DNA of 11,819 nucleotides from Methanobacterium sp. (GCA_009712615.1 WASR01000240.1:1-11819), one strand, 5' to 3'; counted from the stretch's first letter, positions 1-7,551 are shown. Program-made: numbers and translations. Notes: generated by a model from the sequence alone, not told the origin.

Positions 1-3
1 CAT
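1..3 (-). other. probable start codon of a minus-strand gene leaving the window
   Basis: Read on the minus strand, an ATG occupies positions 3-1. It is preceded by GAGGT at 12-8 (spacer 4 nt) and by a second GAGGT at 25-21. An upstream ATG at 14-12 is followed two codons later by TAA, so it cannot be the start. An AT-rich TTTAAAAATA stretch at about 61-70 could be the TATA element. Only the start codon would lie in this window, so nothing can be said about the product. Confidence 0.35.
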
Positions 4-81
4 TATTACCTCATTTTTTTACCTCTTTTTTATGTAATTAAAATAATTAACCTTCAAATCTATTTTTAAATAATATTAACG

Positions 82-131
82 CTTAAAAAAATAATAAAGT
101 GTTGGATGTTGAATTTAAAAATTAATTCAAC
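82..131 (-). terminator. candidate 3' end of the trp operon
   Basis: About 37 nt past the trpD stop there is a perfect 8-bp inverted repeat, GTTGAATT (108-115) and AATTCAAC (124-131), with an 8-nt loop. On the minus strand it is followed by TTTATTATTTTTTTAAG (about 98-82). Archaeal transcription ends mainly on U-rich tracts, so the T run is the stronger part of the evidence; the hairpin may be accessory or protect the RNA end. Confidence 0.5.
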
Positions 132-167
132 TCCTTGTGGAATATCAAGTACTGGCTGAAATTTTTT

Positions 168-1214
168 TTAGCTGTTACTTATCTCAACGAAGCTTCCAAG
201 TTTTTTAAGGGCCCTTCCAGATTTAACTGTTTCGTATGCCAATTGATAACCCCTTTCTAAACTTTCTGCTTGTCCTGCAATGTAGAGTATGGCAGCTGCA
301 TTAACAAGGCACATGTCAAGCTTTGCCCTTTCTTCTATTGTGCTGTTTTTACCAGATAGTACATCCTTCGCCACCTGGATGTTTTCTTCCATGGTTTCAG
401 GGGCCCTTATGAATCTTGACTCTGATCTTGTAACACCGAAATCTTCGGGATAAATGTCTTTAACAGTTACCATACCAATTTCAAGGATGGCTACCCTGGT
501 TTTACCTATGGTTGAAATTTCATCCATGGCAGGATCTCCATTCTCATCAAATCCATGCACAACCATTGCATGTTTAACTCCAAGATTTTTAAGAACATCT
601 GCGATGATTTCCACATATTCCGGGTCGAAAACACCCAATAACTGGATATCTGCATTTGCAGGTGAAGTTAAAGGACCTAATATGTTGAAAACCGTTCTTA
701 TTCCAAGCTCCTGTCTGACTGGCATGATCCTTTTCATTGAAGGATGGAAATTTGGGGCGAATATGAAGGAGATTTTACAGGTTTCGATACATCTTTCAAC
801 TGCAGATTTATCACAGTTAATGTTCACACCCAGGGCTTCGAGTATATCTGCACCTCCACATTTACTAGTTATGCTTCTGTTCCCGTGTTTTGCTATGGCC
901 ACATCGGATGCAGCTGCTATTATTGCGGCCGTGGTGCTTATATTGAATGTTTTAAGCCTGTCACCTCCTGTACCACAGGTGTCAACAAGGGGAAGGTCAG
1001 TTTCAGGTGAAACTTCGATGCATAACTCCCTCATGGCCTTTACAAAGCCTGTTATTTCGTCTGCTGTTTCACCCTTCATGGAAAGTGCGGTTAAAAATGC
1101 TGCTGTTTTTATTTCTCCATCTTCTCCACTGGTCATTTCCATCATAGAGATGTAGGCTTCATCTTGAGTCAGGTCATTTCCAGATACAACCTTCTTGAGA
1201 CATTCAGAGATCAT
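168..1214 (-). CDS. trpD: anthranilate phosphoribosyltransferase
   Basis: TrpD transfers the phosphoribosyl group of PRPP onto anthranilate, giving phosphoribosylanthranilate (second step of the pathway, cytoplasmic). The 348-residue protein has the usual family length. Visible motifs are CGTGGD at 80-85 (PRPP loop), NIST at 91-94, KHGNRS at 109-114, the FHPSMK and GIRTVFNILGP stretch at about 156-181, and the metal-binding DE pair at 231-232. The protein contains no tryptophan. It is the last gene of the operon. The ATG at 1214 lies 9 nt after the trpA stop, and its ribosome site GAGGAT overlaps that TGA, so translation is probably coupled to trpA. There is no TrpG fusion, unlike some bacterial TrpD proteins. 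Identity is certain at family level from the motifs and the context. Confidence 0.97.
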   Translation of the reverse strand: MISECLKKVVSGNDLTQDEAYISMMEMTSGEDGEIKTAAFLTALSMKGETADEITGFVKAMRELCIEVSPETDLPLVDTCGTGGDRLKTFNISTTAAIIAAASDVAIAKHGNRSITSKCGGADILEALGVNINCDKSAVERCIETCKISFIFAPNFHPSMKRIMPVRQELGIRTVFNILGPLTSPANADIQLLGVFDPEYVEIIADVLKNLGVKHAMVVHGFDENGDPAMDEISTIGKTRVAILEIGMVTVKDIYPEDFGVTRSESRFIRAPETMEENIQVAKDVLSGKNSTIEERAKLDMCLVNAAAILYIAGQAESLERGYQLAYETVKSGRALKKLGSFVEISNS

Positions 1215-1223
1215 TTTGCATCC

Positions 1224-2048
1224 TCAGATTTTGGTAGATTGTTTAAGTTCACTGCAGAAATTACCAATCTCTTCGAGTGCCTTGTCTTTGTTGTCCAGGT
1301 TATCTGTGATGATGTTTATGATGGCGCTGGCAACTATTGCACCGTTGGACCCTGATTTTATGACATCCCTCACGTGTTCAGGTTTTGAAATTCCAAATCC
1401 AACGGCAATTGGCAGATCTGTACGATCTTTAACCCTTGTTATGAGGTCAACCGTGCTTGTCTGGATGTCTGATCTTGCACCAGTCACACCCATCACTGCC
1501 ACAACGTAGAGAAATCCTGATCCGAGTTTAGCTATTTCATCGATCCTCTCGTTTCTTGTTGTCTGCGCAACCATGAATATTTGATTCACACCGTACTTGT
1601 CTGCCATTTCAACTGCGGATCCTGCTTCTTCTGGAGGAAGATCTGCTGCAAGAATTCCAGTTACACCTGCTTCACTGGCACGTTTGTAAAATGTTTCTAT
1701 GCCCTTCTTGTAGATCAGGTTGTAGTAGACAAGGAGTCCTATGGGTATCTGGGTGAATTCACGAATTCTCTCTATGAATTGGAAACATTTTTCTGTGGTC
1801 ATTCCTGATCCCAATGCACGGATATCTGCCGTTTGTACACTTGGACCATCTGCAACAGGGTCACTGAATGGAAATCCAATTTCAAGTGCATCTGCTCCGT
1901 TTTCAACGAATTTTTTTACGATTTCAATTGATGTTTCAAAGTCAGGGTCTCCTGCAACGACAAATGGTATGAATGCACCTTCATTCTTGTTTTTAAGTTC
2001 TTCAAACACTTGGTTGTAGGTCATGGTTTTCTTGCTGTTTGGGTTCAT
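1224..2048 (-). CDS. trpA: tryptophan synthase alpha chain
   Basis: TrpA cleaves indole-3-glycerol phosphate to indole and glyceraldehyde-3-phosphate and passes indole through a tunnel to TrpB in the alpha2beta2 complex. It has 274 residues, a standard length, and a TIM-barrel fold. The two catalytic acids are visible: Glu56 in LEIG and Asp67 in FSDPVADGP (equivalent to Glu49 and Asp60 of the Salmonella enzyme). YYNLIYKKG at about 108-116, [11 protein letters not shown] at about 183-193 and GFGIS at 217-221 are also recognisable. There is no tryptophan residue. The ATG at 2048 overlaps the trpB stop as ATGA, which supports the first Met over Met9; Met9 has no ribosome site. TrpA and TrpB being adjacent and coupled fits their 1:1 complex. 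Confidence 0.97.
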   Translation of the reverse strand: MNPNSKKTMTYNQVFEELKNKNEGAFIPFVVAGDPDFETSIEIVKKFVENGADALEIGFPFSDPVADGPSVQTADIRALGSGMTTEKCFQFIERIREFTQIPIGLLVYYNLIYKKGIETFYKRASEAGVTGILAADLPPEEAGSAVEMADKYGVNQIFMVAQTTRNERIDEIAKLGSGFLYVVAVMGVTGARSDIQTSTVDLITRVKDRTDLPIAVGFGISKPEHVRDVIKSGSNGAIVASAIINIITDNLDNKDKALEEIGNFCSELKQSTKI

Positions 2049-3226
2049 ACTTCCACCCCCATTTCCTTGGCAACTATGAACATGTCCTTATCTCCCCGTC
2101 CAGATAGGTTTATTATGATAGTTTTTCCCTTGTTCTCTTCCATTGATGCGTATTTCTCTGCGTAGGCTACTGCATGTGAACTTTCAAGTGCAGGGATGAT
2201 TCCCTCGTATTTGGATAGTAGTTCAAATCCTCTGAGTGCTTCTTTGTTGGTTACTGCCACGTAGTTTGCACGTCCTGTTACCTTGAGATGTGCATGTTCC
2301 GGTCCCACACCAGGATAATCTAACCCCGCTGAAACTGAATGTGCCTCACTTATTTGACCATCTTGGTTCTGAAGTACGAAGGATAATGAACCATGCAGAA
2401 TACCTTCTGTACCCTTGCACAGAGTTGCCCCTGTTCTTGGTGTTTCAGTCCCATCACCACCACCTTCCACACCTATGAGTTCCACCTTATCATCATTCAT
2501 AAATCCTGCAAATATTCCCATGGCATTACTACCTCCACCAACACATGCAATCACTGCATCTGGAAGTTTACCTTCCTTCTCCATGATCTGCCTTCTGGCC
2601 TCTTCCCCTATGACGCTCTGGAAGTGTTTGACCATGGTTGGGTAGGGGTGTGGTCCCATTGTTGAACCTATGAGGTAATGTGTGTCCTCCACGTTGGTAA
2701 TCCAATCCCTGAATGCCTCGTTCACAGCATCTTTAAGTGTTTTTGAACCTGTCTCCACTGGAATAACCTTTCCTCCAGATAGTTCCATCCTGAAAACATT
2801 CATCTTCTGTCTTTCAACATCTTCACTACCCATGTAAACCTCGGTGGGAAGTGAAAACAGAGCACCAATAACAGCCGTTGCAATTCCATGCTGTCCAGCG
2901 CCAGTTTCTGCTATTAATCTGGTTTTTCCCATGTATTTTGCAAGCAAACCCTGCCCCAGTGTGTTGTTTATCTTATGGGCCCCTGTGTGAAGCATGTCCT
3001 CACGCTTCAAGTACACCCTACACCCCAACTTCTTCGACAGATTTTCAGCGAAGTAAAGGTTGGTTGGTCTGCCTGCGAATTCTTTTAAATAAAATTTAAG
3101 TTCCTCATTAAATTCAGGATCGTCCTTGTACTTGTAAAAGGCTTCCTCAAGCTCTTCAAGTGCGGGTATGATGAGTTCAGGAACAAATATTCCTCCGTAT
3201 TTACCAAATTTACCATCTTCCAACAT
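2045..3226 (-). CDS. trpB: tryptophan synthase beta chain (TrpB1 type)
   Basis: TrpB is the PLP enzyme that joins indole to L-serine to make tryptophan. It has 393 residues, the length of classic TrpB1 rather than the longer TrpB2. The PLP lysine is Lys85 in HTGAHKINN; the catalytic Glu107 opens ETGAGQHG; the phosphate-binding GGGSNAMG lies at 230-237; and LSGRGDKD near 374-381 closes the active site. It has one tryptophan, Trp175 in RDWITN, one of only two in all seven Trp enzymes. Pairing with an adjacent trpA supports the TrpB1 assignment. Unlike its neighbours it is separated from the upstream gene, trpF, by 83 AT-rich nucleotides. Its own ribosome site is modest, within GGAAGTGAT ahead of the ATG. 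Confidence 0.97.
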   Translation of the reverse strand: MLEDGKFGKYGGIFVPELIIPALEELEEAFYKYKDDPEFNEELKFYLKEFAGRPTNLYFAENLSKKLGCRVYLKREDMLHTGAHKINNTLGQGLLAKYMGKTRLIAETGAGQHGIATAVIGALFSLPTEVYMGSEDVERQKMNVFRMELSGGKVIPVETGSKTLKDAVNEAFRDWITNVEDTHYLIGSTMGPHPYPTMVKHFQSVIGEEARRQIMEKEGKLPDAVIACVGGGSNAMGIFAGFMNDDKVELIGVEGGGDGTETPRTGATLCKGTEGILHGSLSFVLQNQDGQISEAHSVSAGLDYPGVGPEHAHLKVTGRANYVAVTNKEALRGFELLSKYEGIIPALESSHAVAYAEKYASMEENKGKTIIINLSGRGDKDMFIVAKEMGVEV

Positions 3227-3309
3227 TTTTAATCACTTCCAATAAATTTTAAATTATTTTTTTTTGGTACTTGCTTCTAAATTAAATCTAAATGATATTG
3301 TAAACATTT

Positions 3310-4017
3310 CTAACTCAGTTCCAAGAGTTCTTGGAGTTGCTCTGAATTTTTTATTCCTGGGGCATCTTCAACACCGGAGTTAACATCGACGTAGTCAAAC
3401 ACTTTTTCAAGGACTTCTCTCCTGTTCTTTATTATTGCAGTATTTATTCCACCAGCAAGAAATATTTCAACGTTTTTATCGGCATTTTTTGCAGTTTCAA
3501 CTGCTTCCAATGCTATTTTCATTGGTATCTGTCTTCCCGTGCCCCCACTTTTACCCATTATTTGATAGTCGAGTACGAGTGCATCACAGCAGAGAGCAAA
3601 TTCCTCTATTTCCCTCTTCTTTTCTGGTTTGAGTACTGTTTCACAGTCTTTTATTTCTGTTGAATCTTCTGATAGTCCCACTGCCCGGAATATTTTTAGG
3701 TGAGCTTCAAATGGGTTTCTTTCGTAATTTTCAATCCACCTGAGATACTTTATCTGGTTGGGTGTGAGGGAATGGAGTTGAATATTTCTTACTCCAGTCT
3801 TCTTCATCTTCATCACAACTTCTTCAATATCTGCAGGTTCTAAAACCATGACGGCTTTCTCCTTATTTTTCATGCCAGATATCAGGTTTTTAATTTCCTT
3901 TAGACTCAGATTTCTCTTGGACCTGTCAACATTGATGAAGCCCATGAGATCTGCACCCGATTCTTCACATCGGTTTAGATCTTGTGATCTGGTGATTCCA
4001 CAGACTTTGATCTTCAT
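3310..4017 (-). CDS. trpF: phosphoribosylanthranilate isomerase
   Basis: TrpF carries out the Amadori rearrangement of phosphoribosylanthranilate to CdRP. The 235 residues form a TIM barrel, slightly longer than the common 200-210. Cys6 in KVCGIT is the general base and Asp150 in LVLDYQ the general acid. The phosphate-binding GGTG at 158-161, LAGGI at 187-191 and VDVNSGVE at 210-217 are all present. It carries one tryptophan, Trp94. The ATG overlaps the trpC stop as ATGA, so translation is probably coupled. The sequence is less conserved than the other Trp enzymes, but the catalytic residues and the position between trpC and trpB leave little doubt. Confidence 0.95.
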   Translation of the reverse strand: MKIKVCGITRSQDLNRCEESGADLMGFINVDRSKRNLSLKEIKNLISGMKNKEKAVMVLEPADIEEVVMKMKKTGVRNIQLHSLTPNQIKYLRWIENYERNPFEAHLKIFRAVGLSEDSTEIKDCETVLKPEKKREIEEFALCCDALVLDYQIMGKSGGTGRQIPMKIALEAVETAKNADKNVEIFLAGGINTAIIKNRREVLEKVFDYVDVNSGVEDAPGIKNSEQLQELLELS

Positions 4018-4850
4018 GTTCTAACAACCTTTAAACCTTTAACAGACTCTATGATATTTTTAGCTGCCATGTACATATCTTCAGTGTTTGCAGTTCCCAT
4101 GATGGCAGATCCAACAAGTATTGCATCTGCACCATATCCTGCTACTTTTTTTGCATCTTCCGGTCCTTGAACACCACTTTCAGATACCAGTACCACTTCG
4201 GGCGGCACTATGTTTGAAAGATTTTGGGTGGTATTAAGATACACATTGAAGTTCTGGAAGTTTCTGTTGTTCACTCCCAGTACATCGGCACCTGCAGCCA
4301 GTGAATGTTCAATATCTTCCATGTTTTTGCATTCCACAATGTAGCCGAGTTCAAGCTCTCTGCAGAGTGATATTCCCTGTTTAATATCGGGATAAACATC
4401 ATTCATTAACAAAACTGCATTTGCTCCGGCCAGTTTTGCCTCGTATATTTGATATTCATCCATTAAGAAGTCTTTCCTTAATATTGGAAGCTCGATGATA
4501 TTTTGTGCTATCCTAATATTTTCCATGCTTCCATTGAAATAGTTTTCCTCAGTTAAAATTGAAACAGCGCTAGCACCTGCCTTTTTAAAAACTTCGAGAG
4601 CATCTTGAATTTTTGAATCAGATATATGTCCCTTGGATGGTGATGCGGGTTTAAATTCACATATTACAGCCACATCCTCATCATGATTAATTGACTCTCT
4701 AAAATCTTTTAATGGCTGGTTATATTTTGAGTTACCTTTATCTGAGTCTAATCTGTCCATGAGTGTTTCGAGCGGAACCTGTTTTTTTTGTTCTTCCAGG
4801 GTTTTCCTTCTCTTTAGGAGTATTTGAGATATGGAAGGCCGGATCTTCAT
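4014..4850 (-). CDS. trpC: indole-3-glycerol phosphate synthase
   Basis: TrpC closes the indole ring, converting CdRP to indole-3-glycerol phosphate with loss of CO2 and water. The protein has 278 residues, within the usual range, and is a free-standing TIM barrel not fused to TrpF. Catalytic positions can be read by motif: Glu65 and Lys67 in EFKPASPSKG, Lys126 in LRKDF, Glu173 in IVEC, Asn195 in NNRNF, and Ser225 in SESG. There is no tryptophan residue. The ATG at 4850 overlaps the trpG stop (ATGA), with a GGAGA ribosome site about 7 nt upstream inside the end of trpG. The 3' end overlaps trpF in the same way. A TGTACA at 4070-4075 lies within the codons for Met-Tyr-Met and is probably fortuitous. 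Confidence 0.96.
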   Translation of the reverse strand: MKIRPSISQILLKRRKTLEEQKKQVPLETLMDRLDSDKGNSKYNQPLKDFRESINHDEDVAVICEFKPASPSKGHISDSKIQDALEVFKKAGASAVSILTEENYFNGSMENIRIAQNIIELPILRKDFLMDEYQIYEAKLAGANAVLLMNDVYPDIKQGISLCRELELGYIVECKNMEDIEHSLAAGADVLGVNNRNFQNFNVYLNTTQNLSNIVPPEVVLVSESGVQGPEDAKKVAGYGADAILVGSAIMGTANTEDMYMAAKNIIESVKGLKVVRT

Positions 4851-5422
4851 TGGTTTATCTCCAGGAAATTTTTGAGTATTTGAATTCCATGGTCAGTTCC
4901 TACAGATTCAGGATGAAATTGAAGTCCGTATATGGGCTTTTCAACGTGCTTTATCCCCATGATCATGTTATCTTGGGTTCTGGCAGTTACTTCAACACAT
5001 TCAGGTAGGGTTTCTTCACTGCAGGATAATGAATGATATCTGGCTGCCGGTAGGGGATTTTCAATTCCTCTGAACAATCCACTTCCATCATGAACAATGG
5101 AACTTTGTTTACCATGCACAGGTTGGTTTCTCACAATTTCACCACCAAATGCAGCAAAAATACCTTGATGTCCCAGGCAAACTCCAAGTATTGGTATTTC
5201 GCCGCCAAGTTCCAGTATAACATCTGTACAGACCCCAAAGTCCCTCTTGTTTCCAGGATTTCCAGGTCCGGGTGATATTACTATGCGGTCTGGTTCAAGT
5301 TTCCTTATCTCGTCCAGGTTGAGTTCATCATTTCTAACAACTTTAATGTCTGGATCTAGCTGTCCAATGAGCTGGTAAAGGTTGTAGGTGAATGAATCAT
5401 AGTTATCAATTATCAGTATCAT
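4847..5422 (-). CDS. trpG: anthranilate synthase glutamine amidotransferase subunit
   Basis: TrpG hydrolyses glutamine and channels ammonia to TrpE, so that the complex turns chorismate into anthranilate. The protein is a class I glutamine amidotransferase of 191 residues from the chosen start. The oxyanion loop PGPGNP is at 51-56. The nucleophile is Cys82 in GVCLGHQ, and the triad is completed by His170 and Glu172 in LQFHPES. The ATG at 5422 is preferred over the TTG at 5437 because GAGGT at 5435-5431 sits 8 nt before this ATG and the protein then begins with the canonical MILIIDNYDSFTYNL. It lies 25 nt after trpE and overlaps trpC by 4 nt. A role in folate synthesis as PabA is possible for this family, but the operon makes TrpG the primary call. 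No tryptophan is present. Confidence 0.96.
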   Translation of the reverse strand: MILIIDNYDSFTYNLYQLIGQLDPDIKVVRNDELNLDEIRKLEPDRIVISPGPGNPGNKRDFGVCTDVILELGGEIPILGVCLGHQGIFAAFGGEIVRNQPVHGKQSSIVHDGSGLFRGIENPLPAARYHSLSCSEETLPECVEVTARTQDNMIMGIKHVEKPIYGLQFHPESVGTDHGIQILKNFLEINQ

Positions 5423-5447
5423 GTTATCTAACCTCAAAAAATAAGAT

Positions 5448-6830
5448 TTATTTCGGAGTGTTCTCCAGGTTGTTTCCTGATTGGAGTGCTGTTAAAAGTG
5501 CTCCAGCCTTGTTTTCTGACTCGTAATACTCTTCTTCAGCAACTGAATCGTAGACAATTCCTGCACCGGCCTGTACTGTTGCGTGGTTTTTATGACACAC
5601 CATTGTTCTGATGGTTATTGCAAAGTCCGCATTTCCATTGAGTGCGAAGTATCCAACTGCCCCTGCGTATGGTCCCCTTGGTACTTGTTCAAGTTCGTCG
5701 ATTATTTCCATTGCACGAATTTTAGGTGCTCCACTCAGTGTTCCTGCGGGGAACATGGCTTCAAATGCATCTACTGCATCTTTATCCTTCCTGAGTTTTC
5801 CAGTTACATGGGATACTATGTGCTGGACATGGGAAAATTTTTTAACACCCATGTACTCCGGTACAGTGACTGATCCAAATTCACTGACCTTCCCAACATC
5901 GTTACGTGCAAGGTCAACCAGCATCAAATGTTCTGCCCTTTCCTTCTCATCCTTTAGAAGTTCAATTTCGAGTTTATCATCTTCAAATTGGGTTTTACCA
6001 CGTTTTCTTGTTCCTGCTATTGGGAATGATTCTATCATCCTGTTTTCTACTCTGACCAGCATTTCTGGGCTGGATCCAATGATCTCATTTTCACCGAGTT
6101 TCAGATGGTACATGTATGGTGATGGATTGATCTTCCTCAAGTTTTCATAGAATGATAGTTTGTTTCCAGATAGTTCGTACTCCCTTGCGTTGGATATTAC
6201 ATCCTGGAAAATTTCACCAGCCTTTATCCTTTCTTTAACATCCAGGATCATGGACTCGAACTCTGCCTTGGTGAAGTAGTGGTTAGTTTCCTTGTAGCTG
6301 AGTTCACCAGTAGGAGTTTCTTGTTTGGAAAATTTTTGTACCTCTTCAAACCTGTTTTCACCCAGTGTAACGTACTTACATGTGTTTCGGATTCTGTCGT
6401 AGACTATTCCGTCTAAAAATAATCCGAACTCGTAGTCTGGTTTGTTGCCTGGTTTAAGTTCTATTGGTAAGAAGTGTCTTGCAGCTTCGTAGGATACGTA
6501 TCCCACAAGTCCCCCGCAGAATCCTTTTTTACCATTGTTAGGCCTTATTAATTTTCTTATTTCATCGAATGGATTTTTCACATCAATTTCTTCGGTGTGT
6601 CCATCGATATCTACCTCGAGCACGTTTTCCCTGGCCCTTAAGATGGCTGCAGGTTCAAATCCCAGTACTGAAAATCTTGCCATTCCACTGTCGCTTTCCA
6701 TGGATTCCAGTAGGAAGCTGCTGGAATGATTCGTGTAGAGGTTCTTAAATAGTTCAAATGGAGAATCAGAATTAAGATCTATACTCTTCGGTTCTTTTAG
6801 TTTCAAATTGTAATCGCCAAAAACATTCAC
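5448..6830 (-). CDS. trpE: anthranilate synthase component I
   Basis: TrpE is the chorismate-using subunit of anthranilate synthase, the committed step of the pathway. Its 460 residues are normal for the family. LLES at 40-43 and NPSPYM at 235-240 match the tryptophan-binding allosteric site, so feedback inhibition is likely. PIAGT at 270-274 (Ala rather than the Lys of PabB) supports anthranilate synthase over aminodeoxychorismate synthase. DLARND at 306-311 and GTLSGAPK at 363-370 are catalytic-domain motifs. The protein has no tryptophan. The start is unusual: the only suitable in-frame codon is GTG at 6830, just downstream of an in-frame TGA at 6839-6837, while the best ribosome site (GGTGA, 6850-6846) is spaced for an out-of-frame ATG at 6840. 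The exact N-terminus is therefore uncertain. It is the first gene of the operon, under a TATA box and TGTACA sites. Confidence 0.96.
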   Translation of the reverse strand: MNVFGDYNLKLKEPKSIDLNSDSPFELFKNLYTNHSSSFLLESMESDSGMARFSVLGFEPAAILRARENVLEVDIDGHTEEIDVKNPFDEIRKLIRPNNGKKGFCGGLVGYVSYEAARHFLPIELKPGNKPDYEFGLFLDGIVYDRIRNTCKYVTLGENRFEEVQKFSKQETPTGELSYKETNHYFTKAEFESMILDVKERIKAGEIFQDVISNAREYELSGNKLSFYENLRKINPSPYMYHLKLGENEIIGSSPEMLVRVENRMIESFPIAGTRKRGKTQFEDDKLEIELLKDEKERAEHLMLVDLARNDVGKVSEFGSVTVPEYMGVKKFSHVQHIVSHVTGKLRKDKDAVDAFEAMFPAGTLSGAPKIRAMEIIDELEQVPRGPYAGAVGYFALNGNADFAITIRTMVCHKNHATVQAGAGIVYDSVAEEEYYESENKAGALLTALQSGNNLENTPK

Positions 6831-6840
6831 TGCCTTTCAT
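6772..6840 (-). other. possible 22-codon ORF overlapping the start of trpE
   Basis: An ATG at 6840 lies 5 nt after a good GGTGA ribosome site, inside the predicted trpE leader. It opens a frame of 22 codons ending in TAA at 6774-6772, shifted relative to trpE. The peptide starts MKGSECFWRLQF, with a tryptophan at codon 8. It could be a leader peptide affecting trpE translation, or the trace of a one-base indel separating the true trpE start from its reading frame. Nothing in the sequence alone decides between these, and chance is also possible. Confidence 0.25.
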
Positions 6841-6902
6841 ATTTGTCACCGTATACTAATTTTAAATTACATAATCTGTACAACAATCTATCATCAAAGT
6901 AC

Positions 6903-6910
6903 TATTTAAA
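6903..6910 (-). promoter_or_regulatory. trpE operon promoter TATA box
   Basis: On the minus strand, TTTAAATA at 6910-6903 is preceded by an A/G-rich element (CTAAAGG) suitable for TFB recognition. The start of transcription would fall about 25 nt downstream, near 6880, exactly on the TGTACA at 6877-6882. The leader to the trpE GTG would be about 50 nt. The CGTACA and TGTACA sites lie just upstream of the box. Confidence 0.7.
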
Positions 6911-6937
6911 CCTTTAGCGTACATATATGTACATAAA

Positions 6938-6945
6938 TTTATATA
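6938..6945 (+). promoter_or_regulatory. trpY promoter TATA box
   Basis: TTTATATA at 6938-6945 predicts a start near 6967, within the TGTACA at 6965-6970, and a leader of only about 15 nt that still includes the AGGTGA ribosome site (6970-6975) of trpY. TGTACA sites on both sides of the box fit autorepression by blocking TBP/TFB or polymerase. Confidence 0.7.
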
Positions 6946-6982
6946 GTTGTACAACAAGAATATATGTACAGGTGAAACAATT

Positions 6983-7486
6983 ATGTGGGACAGGATCAAA
7001 CACAAATTCGAAAAATTTCCAGCCAGAATGGCTGTTGCAAGAAAAATTGTTGAATTAGGCCTTCGTGTCGGAGAAAATGGCAAAATATACTGCGATGACG
7101 TTGAAATAAATGATGTTGCGCTGGCAAGATCGGTTAATGTTGACAGAAGAACCATTAAATCCACAGTTGACGTAATTCTGGCAGATCCACAGCTATCAGA
7201 AATCTTTCAGAACATCCACCCCGCAGGAACCCTCCTCAAAAATATAGCCAAAAATTTGGGCTTCGGAGTGGTTGAAATAGAAGCAGAAGCCGGAAACGCT
7301 GGAATTATCGCAAGATCAACCGAACTAATTTCAATAGAAGGTTTGAGTATTAGACAGGCACATGCGGGCGATCCTGAACTGGAAGAACATCCAAAATTAA
7401 CTATAATCACTGAAAAACCTGTTAAAGGCAACCTTATCAACGAATTTTTGAAGATTCCCGGAGTTAAGAGGGTTTCAATCTATTAA
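6983..7486 (+). CDS. trpY: TrpY-type tryptophan-sensing transcription regulator
   Basis: This is the likely repressor of the divergent trp operon. The 167-residue protein has a helix-turn-helix region at about 43-70 (VALARSVNVDRRTIKSTVD) and an ACT-like amino-acid-binding domain at about 92-167, beginning GFGVVEIEAEAGNAG and ending in a GVKRVSIY strand. This matches the predicted ACT-domain amino-acid regulators that include Methanothermobacter TrpY. The start at 6983 is chosen because AGGTGA (6970-6975) sits 7 nt before it; an upstream TTG at 6947 would extend the frame through operator DNA. The second codon is TGG, the protein's only tryptophan. The position beside TGTACA boxes and trpE is the strongest argument. 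Tryptophan as effector is inferred from that homology and the context. Confidence 0.93.
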   Translation: MWDRIKHKFEKFPARMAVARKIVELGLRVGENGKIYCDDVEINDVALARSVNVDRRTIKSTVDVILADPQLSEIFQNIHPAGTLLKNIAKNLGFGVVEIEAEAGNAGIIARSTELISIEGLSIRQAHAGDPELEEHPKLTIITEKPVKGNLINEFLKIPGVKRVSIY

Positions 7487-7509
7487 AATAAAATTTGCAA
7501 AAAGGAAAG

Positions 7510-7551
7510 ATGGTTTCTAATTCACCATTCTCAGACATTATGTTCTCTGAG
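7510..7551. repeat. two adjacent inverted repeats between convergent genes
   Basis: ATGGT (7510-7514) pairs with ACCAT (7524-7528), and immediately after it CTCAGA (7530-7535) pairs with TCTGAG (7546-7551). They lie in the 152-nt gap between the convergent trpY and hypC genes. They could be processing or stability structures at the 3' end of the trpY transcript. No T run follows on the plus strand, so they are not a convincing terminator for trpY. Confidence 0.4.

Larger units (their letters stand above)
6877..6970. promoter_or_regulatory. array of TGTACA boxes (TrpY operators)
   Basis: Four exact TGTACA sites are at 6877-6882, 6928-6933, 6948-6953 and 6965-6970. A one-mismatch CGTACA at 6918-6923 joins the second exact site to form the palindrome GTACATATATGTAC (6919-6932). 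A weaker AGTACT is at 6898-6903. TGTACA is the known recognition hexamer (TRP box) of TrpY in Methanothermobacter, where TrpY represses trpE when tryptophan is present and represses its own gene without needing it. Elsewhere in the window I found only three TGTACA by eye, all within coding sequence (1834, 4070, 5225). Binding here is inferred from the motif and the adjacent regulator gene. Confidence 0.85.

Noticed and set aside
454..1155. Long plus-strand open frame opposite trpD
   Set aside because: It lies wholly within trpD, has a low-complexity Ser/Pro-rich composition typical of antisense frames, and has no ribosome site.
4070..4075. TGTACA inside trpC as a TrpY site for trpF
   Set aside because: It encodes Met-Tyr-Met in frame, no promoter is visible, and the frequency of isolated TGTACA in the window matches chance.
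5225..5230. CTGTACAG palindrome inside trpG as an operator
   Set aside because: It is a single site within coding sequence, with no TATA box or gene start nearby.
5611..6150. Long plus-strand open frame opposite trpE
   Set aside because: It is antisense to conserved catalytic motifs of TrpE and is rich in Ser and Leu as expected of a shadow frame.
6947..6982. Upstream TTG start extending TrpY by 12 residues
   Set aside because: The predicted transcription start is downstream of it, and AGGTGA is correctly placed for ATG 6983 instead.
6862..7164. Minus-strand frame covering the trp control region and the start of trpY
   Set aside because: It runs through the operator array and antisense to the TrpY HTH; trpY is supported by homology, start site and context.
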